From Stramenopiles sp. TOSAG23-3 (lineage: Eukaryota; Sar), in NCBI GenBank assembly GCA_900128585.1, contig LT642309.1, positions 1 through 24,182 on the forward strand: DNA of 24,182 nt, written 5' to 3'. Below, in pieces: positions 17,719 through 24,182 of this stretch (positions are counted from its first letter, which is position 1; each line of letters begins with the position of its first letter). A program made the position numbers and the translations under genes. A model generated the notes under the pieces. It did not search any database. It was not told the origin of the DNA and worked only from the letters and a program-made list of their open reading frames with translations.

Positions 17719-18095
17719 TAAGCTATCTTGGTACACAAAATTACTAAATTGTCGTCTGTTTGTGATGGTCCGACAGGGTCCAAGGCCGCCGGGAAAGGGT
17801 GCGAATTTTAGAATCTGAGTCTTCTTATTCTTCTTCCAATAATACCACCAAGTAATATTTAGAAAAAAACAAATTAGTATATAATAATATCTATCTAGAC
17901 GACTAATAATAATACCAATGAAGGAATGTCTAAATCTAGATTTCAGTTCGCAGTACATTATTTTTAATTTACTATACATAATTTGTTTTTTAATTACTTA
18001 AATAACAGCCAATTTTCTTGTTTAAACTATATTAAAACATACTAATATAATTTGTTTTTTTAATCATAACTTTACCAAGACATCTGGGCAGTTCG
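17719..18095. other. Convergent AT-rich spacer with direct repeats
   Basis: 3' flanks of genes 7 and 8. It holds a near-identical pair, ATAATTTGTTTTTTAAT (17978-17994) and a copy with one extra T (18047-18064), with AACAGCCAATTTTCTTGT (18004-18021, similar to 10971-10990) between them. TAGACGACTA lies at 17896-17905. No gene seen. Confidence 0.75.
17978..18064 (+). repeat. Pair of 17-18 bp direct repeats
   Basis: ATAATTTG followed by a T run and AAT occurs at 17978-17994 and 18047-18064. The second copy lies about 30 bp past the stop of gene 8 and the first about 100 bp past it. They could be parts of 3' processing regions, or simple-sequence decay. Confidence 0.7.
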
Positions 18096-19868
18096 TCACG
18101 ACATTTTCTTCCATGCCTCCTTCGTCAACTTTTTCTGTTCGTCCCGGTTCCCCGTCCGTCTCACCAACCTAGTCATAACGGCAAGAATATCTTCTGCCTC
18201 CCAACCAAATGCCCTTTTTGCAGCAGTTGAGCTGAACCACCATGATGTACTCAACAGATCAAGAACGGGCCGATTCAAGTGCGGGTTATAGAGTAAAAAG
18301 CTTGAACTATTGTAGACTTGCTCTCCCCAGTCCGCGGCTTCATAAGCCTCCAATTTCGAGACGCATTTTGGCACTGGTTGCCCCCACGCAGTCATTTCGG
18401 GAGTCGACAGTGCATCTAATGGCTTGTCTTCCCAATCTACTTCCAGACCAAGAAATCGCCTCACCGTTATGGGCCTCCCCCCTGTAATAAAAAATGATTT
18501 CGAAGAAACTTTGCGGTCGTTCAAAGCAACTGCTGCCTGTACATGGGCTCGCGAAACACACTCGACGTGGACAAAATCGACAATATTATTTCCATCGTCA
18601 ATCATATAAGTTTGGGATCCTTCCAGCATAGGTTGTACAATCTTTCCGTCCTTTTCACCAACAACCATAGAAGGTCTCAGGCAAACGGCGTGAAACCATT
18701 CGTATTCTGCACAATTGTCTTTTATGTACGCTTCCACCATTAGTTTTAATTTTGCATCGTAATCTATTGATTTCAGCTGAAGTTCACCATCCCTTGGCGC
18801 CAGCTTTGAGGCTATTCTGTCAAGTCCTGTTGATGTTTCTTTGACAGAGATATCGTTCGACGAAACAATGTTACTTTCTGGTGATGTTGAATCTAGCGAT
18901 TCAGTGGCAGGGCTGCCGGTTCGTTTCTGTGCAATAGAGTTAAACGCAACAATCCGCTCCATGCATTCTTCTTCAGTTTCACCGTCTATGGATTTGCCAG
19001 AGCCCCGGCAGCATAAACCAACAGAAGCACTCGAAGTAAAAACTAGCCGTTCGACTTTTGCAGCGATGCAACTGTCCACTACGTTCATTGCCCCCATCCC
19101 ATTTATTAATGTCATGTCGTCCTCGACATGCTCAATAGACGGATTTAAGCCAGCTGCGTGAAATACAACACCAGGGGGGCGTCTACACCTCCGTAAATGC
19201 CGAGTTTCCTCGGTATCTAAAAGCCCCTCTTGTTGTGTGTCATAATTCCCGTCATAGTCATCCCCATCAATGACCGCGTCATCGTCCTCTTCAATTATCA
19301 ATTCACTTCTATCCCATCTATCATTAATGCGCATAACCCGATCAAGGTGATCGCGTACTGTTATGGTCCCCCGAACATAAGTTATTCTTGGATCACGCTC
19401 CGACTCCTCTGGAATTTCTACGTCAAACACTATCACTTCGTCCGAAAAGGCAGGGTCGTGAAGCAGTGCCATAGCAATTGCTCGACCGATAAACCCATTC
19501 CCCCCTATCACAAGCCAGCCTTGCCGGTTTTCTATTCCCAAGGGGATATTTGGAGCCTTTCCGTGTGTAGACTTTTTAGCACGTCGTCGTTTTTTGGCTT
19601 TTTTCAGATCTAGTAAGCAACTGTTAGACCCGCGGTATATTTCAAAAATCGTTTCGGACGCGTCGTCGGCCGTTGACTTTAAAAACCTGGTTAAACGATA
19701 GGCTCCAACAACTAACGCAACCAAAATTATTAGACAGGCGACTGCAAATTTTAGTACGAGAAACTTTGGGATTCGGGTTATGCTGCCTGCTTGAGGACCC
19801 GCCCCCTGAAACTCATGTTCGTTTAAAGGGTCGCTGTAGGACGAACCGGAAAAATACCCTTCGGACAT
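18096..19868 (-). CDS. Membrane-anchored 3-beta-hydroxysteroid dehydrogenase/NSDHL-like SDR protein
   Basis: 590 residues from the first in-frame ATG (19866-19868). It resembles the extended SDR family that includes NSDHL/ERG26, which oxidise 3-beta-hydroxysterols with NAD(P) at the ER. A single transmembrane helix lies at about 35-57, followed by a basic stretch (KKRRRAKK). The Rossmann motif is GGNGFIG (122-128), then VVFHAAG (234-240), FTSSASV (277-283), CLRPSMVVGE (396-405), and an NSDHL-like stretch with NNIVDFVHVE and SFFITGG. It is much longer than the usual 350-400 residues because of the N-terminal anchor, an acidic insert (about 185-230) and a Ser/Thr-rich insert (about 305-365). 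The catalytic YxxxK is not clean: Y370 is followed by K373 and K375. That could mean a shifted active site or loss of activity. Sterol substrate is inferred from family likeness only. Confidence 0.82.
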   Translation of the reverse strand: MSEGYFSGSSYSDPLNEHEFQGAGPQAGSITRIPKFLVLKFAVACLIILVALVVGAYRLTRFLKSTADDASETIFEIYRGSNSCLLDLKKAKKRRRAKKSTHGKAPNIPLGIENRQGWLVIGGNGFIGRAIAMALLHDPAFSDEVIVFDVEIPEESERDPRITYVRGTITVRDHLDRVMRINDRWDRSELIIEEDDDAVIDGDDYDGNYDTQQEGLLDTEETRHLRRCRRPPGVVFHAAGLNPSIEHVEDDMTLINGMGAMNVVDSCIAAKVERLVFTSSASVGLCCRGSGKSIDGETEEECMERIVAFNSIAQKRTGSPATESLDSTSPESNIVSSNDISVKETSTGLDRIASKLAPRDGELQLKSIDYDAKLKLMVEAYIKDNCAEYEWFHAVCLRPSMVVGEKDGKIVQPMLEGSQTYMIDDGNNIVDFVHVECVSRAHVQAAVALNDRKVSSKSFFITGGRPITVRRFLGLEVDWEDKPLDALSTPEMTAWGQPVPKCVSKLEAYEAADWGEQVYNSSSFLLYNPHLNRPVLDLLSTSWWFSSTAAKRAFGWEAEDILAVMTRLVRRTGNRDEQKKLTKEAWKKMS

Positions 19869-20550
19869 CCTTCGCAATGGGTGCAGCTCACTATTAAAAA
19901 AACAGTTGGCCCTCCTTTGGAACTGGAGAAGACTAGTCGTACTTCAACTCCTAGCTGGAACAAGCGAGAGTGTACATGACCAAAACTACTGGTCTAATTA
20001 CATTTTTTACAGTGAGCACCCATGTGCGCGTTGTTATTATTCACCCTTTGTGTATTCAAAAGAAGGCCTTCTAAGCTTTTATCATCGGAATTGTCAACAG
20101 GATAGAAAGAAAAAAAGAAGAAGAAGAAGAGAGGTAGTAGAACCAACAACAACCAACTGCTTCGGTGTTTTTGTTGTTACTGTTTTGCTGCTGTTGTATG
20201 TATTATAGGACAGTTTTTTAAAAAATATTATAGTAGTGCTGTGGTAAAGGTATTTTGTTGTATACCGTAGCAACAACGAAGAAACACAAGGATCTCCTCC
20301 TCCCTCCCTCCTCCTCCGCCAGCCTTACGAGGACGTATTATATAATATAATATATATTAATAATTATATATAATAATTTTACTATTAATAATACTACTTT
20401 TCTACTCTACCGAAAAAATGAAAGAAGAAGAGAGAGAAAGAAGAAAATAATAATATAATTATTATTTCTTTATTATATTATCTACACAAATAAAGTAATT
20501 GATAAATGAATGGTCCAATCCAATTCAGGTATTAACTGTAATTACTTACT
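19869..20550. other. Spacer upstream of gene 8
   Basis: The first 230 bases are of mixed composition and are the likely promoter and leader of gene 8. Beyond that come a purine tract (20101-20133), a pyrimidine CTCC tract (20293-20320), TA-rich runs and another GA tract (20418-20447). An open frame at 19906-20208 on the plus strand begins at TTG and looks like chance. No gene supported. Confidence 0.65.
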
Positions 20551-21033
20551 CTTAGTTTTGAAGATGAACGGAGTTAGCTTCATTGTCTCGTTCAATTCAC
20601 AAATTATTGCAACGCGAGTCATTCCAAAATCTGCTGGAGTGGAGCTACAGAGGAGTGTGAAGTAAGTGTCCGTCTGAATTTACTTTGGCCTCGGGGGAAA
20701 ACTGGTATTTTACGGGTTGCCCATATACTAGTAGGGAATAATGTCTTTTCTGAATTATCTGAAACATCATAAATGGAAATTTTTGTTCACAGTGCAAGGG
20801 TTCGCAACAATTGGTTTGTTGTATAACAGACATCAGGCAATGGAAGTTCAAAGGATGCGGAATATAATTCGGGAGCGTTCGGAATAGTATTTCCTCACCA
20901 GAATAAACTTGTCAGTGTGCGCGAGGTAAAACCAGGTAGGTGCACGTATCTTTCGGACACGGAAAATGCCAAGGCTTGGTTTAGTCTTTCTCAACCATTA
21001 AGATTCATCATTATCGTATTCAGGAGATTATGA
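20551..21033 (+). pseudogene. Gene-like island with broken reading frames (possible pseudogene or small spliced gene)
   Basis: This block has far more G and C than the spacers around it and long open runs in several frames. One plus-strand frame is open for 64 codons (20578-20769), then TAA, 17 codons, TAA, then 68 codons (20827-21030) to a TGA. Its predicted residues look protein-like (for example NKLVSVREVKPGRCTYLSD) but there is no start codon. A GTAAGT at 20662 and an AACAG ending at 20829 would remove 168 nt containing both TAA codons in phase 0, so a spliced gene with a missing first exon is possible. Rival readings are a 48-residue plus-strand frame with its own ATG (20741-20887) and an 87-codon minus-strand open run (20645-20908). 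I recognise none of them. Strand and status are uncertain. Confidence 0.3.
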
Positions 21034-21117
21034 TATGTAGATAGATGGAAGTTGGCTTTCGTAGATTTGTAAAATGGATAATAAAAATGTTATTACTCTC
21101 GTTCATTTTATTGCTTA

Positions 21118-23730
21118 TCACCGATACCTTTCGGGGGTCGAAAACCTAACGCGCCTGCGGTTTTGTCGAATAACTGGGTTAACATCCGATTCCACGCCAC
21201 TGCTGTCGTCTTCGCTGGAGCTCGATGAAGAGTCGCTTAAACCTTCAAAATCAGAGTTATTGCTGTGCCATATTATTGGTTGCTGTCTGGCTCGACGCGC
21301 TGGGCTTTGAATGTTTTGGGCAGGGGCGTCCATTCCCTCTGATGGATACATGCTCGCGCCTGCACCCTCCTCAGCAGGGAGCATTTTTTGAAGGCTCGGG
21401 TCGTCTGCGGCAAGCTGTTGATTACCCGAAAGTTCACCGTTGTCTGCCACAGGATTTTCCTGTCCTTCAGACTGTTCGGAAGGAAACAGTACGCGATCTG
21501 TGCATTCATGGTCCACTTTTTTTTCTCTGGCTCCAAAACACTGTTCTTCGTCATCTTCGCAGAAGCCTTCTTCACCCGCAGAGGATGAGAAATCATCAAG
21601 AACCTCTTGACTGCCCCGAAAAGATTCTGGAACCCCTTCCTTTATTTGGCTTGCCGGGGCCTCTAAATTTTCTAGCATGCTAGGCTTTTCCTTTAAATTC
21701 GTAGCTTCATCATCATCCTCGTCGTCCGACAAGAGAATTCCTTCCGATTCCATCTGAGACAAATGATCCATCATTTGCGTCCTACGAAGTTTTTCAAAGT
21801 ATAAAGTGTGCGGGTGATCCGCGCCAATGTTACGGTAGGATCCCGTCTTGCATGTTTCTGTCAAAGTGGATATTTTACTACGAATGGTGGCAAAGATTCG
21901 CTCCGCCTTACTTACTCGCGTTTTGGAAGGTTTTGTGTGGCCTCTACATATGTCCGTATCAAACTGTTCGTCGTCGTCGATGTTAGCCACCTCTAAATTT
22001 AGTTCCCCTAGTTTGTGGCACAAATGATCACAACCAGGAAAGCGGAATAAATGCATGGAAGTGCAACCATCGGCATTTCCTTCTGGGAGCACAATAGTGC
22101 CTTCGTCTAATTTTACCAACACAACATCCCTGCGGGTTTGCAAAAAATTTCGTGGCGCTGACGTTACGCCAACAATCACAGGCACTGGCGCATCAACGCA
22201 GGTTATCACTTTTCGAGGTAAGATTGGGATCACTGGGCCGGCCCATTTTAATGGTCGCAGAAGGGACTCAAATGCCAATACACAAGCGCTTGCAGTGTAC
22301 ACATTTTTTGAGTAAAATACTATTTTTTGCTCCAACAATGCGTAGCCCAAAAGCAGCACGAGGCGATCAACAGAAAGTGCCGATAGAAGCACAGGTCCGC
22401 CCCACTTCGTCATTGATAGCTCGTCCTCTTGGACGCCTTGGAATACTTCTATCTCCGCAATACCCGGGCGTTTGTATTCAATATATTCGTGTCTACCGTC
22501 GCTGCCAATAATGGACAATTTTGTTCCAATGTCAGGCACCGAAGTCTTTTGGAGTTTGCGTAGAAAGTCCGTCGTGCTCTTGCTTGGCTTGCCATGGCCA
22601 ATCTCGGTGTGATTCGATCCTTCCTCGTGCAAACCGCGTCTAATCGCTGACCAGTGTTCAGCATTTATCATTTTATCTAGCTCAACAATCTCCTCGAGAG
22701 CGCTAAAAAACAATTTAGCAAATGGGTAACGAGATAGAAAACAGTAACAGACACTGATGTTTACGCATTTGGGACCATGAGATCGAGAACTCGGCCTTTC
22801 TAATAACCTATGCGTTTGCAGACAGTAACCGTAAACTGGGGCGTTCGGGTCGCCTTCTACAGCTCCAGATAATTTAAACATGTGTGTATTACCTACTTTG
22901 AAAGCAGAAGAGTGTCCGAATAACACGTGATTAATTTCTGTTGCCGAGTCGGTCAATCTTACTACCGATGGCTTTACCCCAGAGGGAAAACAAAAATCCT
23001 CAACAGACGTTGGCATCGACTCTCGATTTCCAAATCCGTAAAGAACTTTAGGTGCTATCGGTGAGCGACATTTGGCCAAGGAGATCTTTGAGCCAGGTGC
23101 CGCATCGAACGACTCGAATGCCTCAAGTGTAGGGACACCACAAATAACAAAATTCTCAAATAGTGGACTGATATTAACAACAGTTTTTGGAAATGCCAAA
23201 CCAGAATCCCATTCAGGCTTGAAAGGAACAGATGCTAAAATGCCGGACATTTGCCGTTCCTCTGCTTGGGTCGTCGTTCCAAACGTGGACGGGGACAAGG
23301 CGGCGTTGCTATCCATCTTATTCCGAAGAAGCGTATTGTTGACTGGGGATACTGGCTCGGTTCCCTTGTTCCTTTTACCATCCAATGAGCGAGATGAGCA
23401 TTGCAATGTTGTAGCAAATTTGCGCCACGTGTTACAGTCAGCTGTCATTAATTTAAGCGCTTCCCTTTCTTGCTCATACTTATGCTTGTACTCAGCCACA
23501 CGTCGCCCCAACTCTTTGTTCACCGCAGCCTCGTTAGCCAGCCGTTGTCGATACTTTTGAAGCTTTTCCCGCAGGCGAGCAATAACCGCTTTGTGACTCT
23601 TGTATTTATTATCATCGGCACCCCCCTTCTTCTTCGCAATGTTGCTAGATCGATGCCTTCTAAATGCCCCACCCCTTTTTTTAGCATCGGAAGCAAGCGC
23701 CCTTTGCGCACCGAAAACTTTTGAAAACAT
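21118..23730 (-). CDS. DENN-domain protein (probable Rab GTPase exchange factor)
   Basis: 870 residues. DENN proteins load GTP onto Rab GTPases and so steer membrane traffic. A basic N-terminus and a coiled coil (about 45-97) precede a uDENN-like part (about 190-345: NFVICGVPTLEAF, VYGYCLQTHRLLE, CYCFLSRYPFAKLF). The cDENN core lies at about 440-545: LLSALSVDRLVLLLGYALLE, then KIVFYSKNVYTASACVLAFE, LLRPLKWAGPVIPILP and VDAPVPVIVGV. No clear dDENN part follows. The C-terminal 200 residues are acidic and Ser-rich (LLSDDEDDDE, SDSSSSSSEDDSS) and end in RRRVRFSTPERYR. No membrane segment. The ATG at 23730 is the first in frame. The specific Rab cannot be told from the sequence. Confidence 0.9.
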   Translation of the reverse strand: MFSKVFGAQRALASDAKKRGGAFRRHRSSNIAKKKGGADDNKYKSHKAVIARLREKLQKYRQRLANEAAVNKELGRRVAEYKHKYEQEREALKLMTADCNTWRKFATTLQCSSRSLDGKRNKGTEPVSPVNNTLLRNKMDSNAALSPSTFGTTTQAEERQMSGILASVPFKPEWDSGLAFPKTVVNISPLFENFVICGVPTLEAFESFDAAPGSKISLAKCRSPIAPKVLYGFGNRESMPTSVEDFCFPSGVKPSVVRLTDSATEINHVLFGHSSAFKVGNTHMFKLSGAVEGDPNAPVYGYCLQTHRLLERPSSRSHGPKCVNISVCYCFLSRYPFAKLFFSALEEIVELDKMINAEHWSAIRRGLHEEGSNHTEIGHGKPSKSTTDFLRKLQKTSVPDIGTKLSIIGSDGRHEYIEYKRPGIAEIEVFQGVQEDELSMTKWGGPVLLSALSVDRLVLLLGYALLEQKIVFYSKNVYTASACVLAFESLLRPLKWAGPVIPILPRKVITCVDAPVPVIVGVTSAPRNFLQTRRDVVLVKLDEGTIVLPEGNADGCTSMHLFRFPGCDHLCHKLGELNLEVANIDDDEQFDTDICRGHTKPSKTRVSKAERIFATIRSKISTLTETCKTGSYRNIGADHPHTLYFEKLRRTQMMDHLSQMESEGILLSDDEDDDEATNLKEKPSMLENLEAPASQIKEGVPESFRGSQEVLDDFSSSAGEEGFCEDDEEQCFGAREKKVDHECTDRVLFPSEQSEGQENPVADNGELSGNQQLAADDPSLQKMLPAEEGAGASMYPSEGMDAPAQNIQSPARRARQQPIIWHSNNSDFEGLSDSSSSSSEDDSSGVESDVNPVIRQNRRRVRFSTPERYR

Positions 23731-24182
23731 GTGGGTTATTTATGTATCACACAGACAACGTCGCGGGCTAGAAAAAGCTTGTTTGTGATGTGAATCTACA
23801 ACAACAAGAGAACAGAAAACTGAGCAGTTCGTTTGTTGACGACGTGCGATGAAGAATTATTGAAGTTCGGTTCAGATAGTCAATGATAATTTCTTCCTTC
23901 CTGAAGACAATTTTTGATATGCAAGCATGTACATTGCCAGCCAATTTGAAAACTTTTGTTCTGTTTTTATTGGTAGTCGTCGTTTTTTGGTTGTTTATTT
24001 ATTATTATATTTTATGTGTGTTGCGCTTCATATATTCGCCAGCAGTGTGTTGTGTGATGATGATGTTTCATTATTACTTATTACCTACCGCCTCCGCCGT
24101 ACTCTATTATTTCCACCCTACTACCATGTACTCTTTCTTCTTCGATTATTTGAATATGAGAAGAGAAGAGACGCGATTCGTT
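23731..24182. other. Upstream flank of gene 9, with an open frame running off the right edge
   Basis: Leader and promoter region of the DENN gene, becoming AT- and repeat-rich after about 23990. A plus-strand frame starts at the ATG at 23883 and stays open for 100 codons to the window edge. It would begin with a hydrophobic stretch rich in Phe, Leu, Val and Tyr. Most of it coincides with T-rich and ATT/GAT repeats, so I treat it as probably fortuitous, though a divergent gene 152 bp from gene 9 cannot be excluded. Confidence 0.5.

Noticed and set aside
17757..17812. GC-richer patch after gene 7 as a tRNA or small RNA
   Set aside because: No cloverleaf, A/B box or strong hairpin could be drawn; most likely 3' UTR.
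19869..19877. Start of gene 8 three codons earlier (TTG)
   Set aside because: A TTG start is not expected in a nuclear eukaryotic gene; the ATG at 19866-19868 is the first ATG in frame.
19906..20208. 100-codon plus-strand frame upstream of gene 8
   Set aside because: Begins with TTG, runs into purine repeats and lies in the promoter region of gene 8; composition is not coding-like.
20578..21033. In-frame TAA and TAG codons in the gene-like island read as glutamine (altered genetic code)
   Set aside because: The eight gene ends that lie inside the window use ordinary TAA, TAG or TGA stops, and none of the well-supported genes has an internal stop. A broken or spliced gene is the simpler reading.
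1..24182. CRISPR array, insertion sequence, integrase, phage or toxin-antitoxin genes
   Set aside because: None seen. Repeats are microsatellites or short dispersed AT-rich words, and all gene families are eukaryotic.

Overview
This is nuclear DNA from a single-celled eukaryote with a compact, intron-poor genome. Nine protein-coding loci sit as balanced-GC, mostly uninterrupted reading frames. They are separated by very AT-rich, low-complexity spacers made of AT tracts, CAA repeats and long GAA/GGA purine runs. The protein families are all eukaryotic: DDT/WHIM chromatin protein, WBP2-type GRAM protein, RBR ubiquitin ligase, DEK_C plus IQ protein, RanBP2-type zinc finger and DENN domain. One clear spliceosomal intron has a GTAAGT donor and a TACTAAC branch site. 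The Tudor-like modules on the DDT protein make me lean towards a stramenopile-like alga or protist, but that is a weak inference. I saw no rRNA, tRNA, CRISPR or recognisable transposon.

Layout: (1) 1-369, minus, the N-terminal part of a charged helical protein that runs off the left edge. (2) 1516-5472, plus, a large DDT/WHIM chromatin-remodelling accessory protein whose 5' end is missing. (3) 5530-6168, minus, a WBP2-like GRAM protein with one intron, convergent with gene 2 and only 57 bp from it. (4) 6834-8240, minus, an RBR E3 ligase with two UBA-like modules. (5) 9253-10881, plus, an ankyrin-repeat protein with a C-terminal Cys4 knuckle, divergent from gene 4. (6) 11148-13535, minus, a DEK_C protein with eleven IQ motifs. 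(7) 15160-17718, plus, a long, mostly disordered protein with a RanBP2-type zinc finger, divergent from gene 6. (8) 18096-19868, minus, a membrane-anchored 3-beta-HSD/NSDHL-like dehydrogenase. (9) 21118-23730, minus, a DENN-domain protein. Between genes 8 and 9, at about 20551-21033, is a gene-like island with broken frames.

The genes do not form an operon or obvious pathway. They alternate in convergent and divergent pairs, as in compact eukaryotic genomes. The most notable structural point is at the left end. The partial gene at 1-369 has a start codon and ends, at base 1, in a charged helix. Gene 2 begins at 1516 in the middle of a similar charged helix and has no start codon. If the first 1515 bases were turned around, the two frames would join exactly in phase into one DDT-protein gene of the expected architecture. 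That suggests a flipped assembly block or a real inversion. Other points of interest are the DEK_C/IQ combination, five Tudor-like modules in the DDT protein, a dehydrogenase without a normal YxxxK pair, and spacers that share short dispersed repeats.
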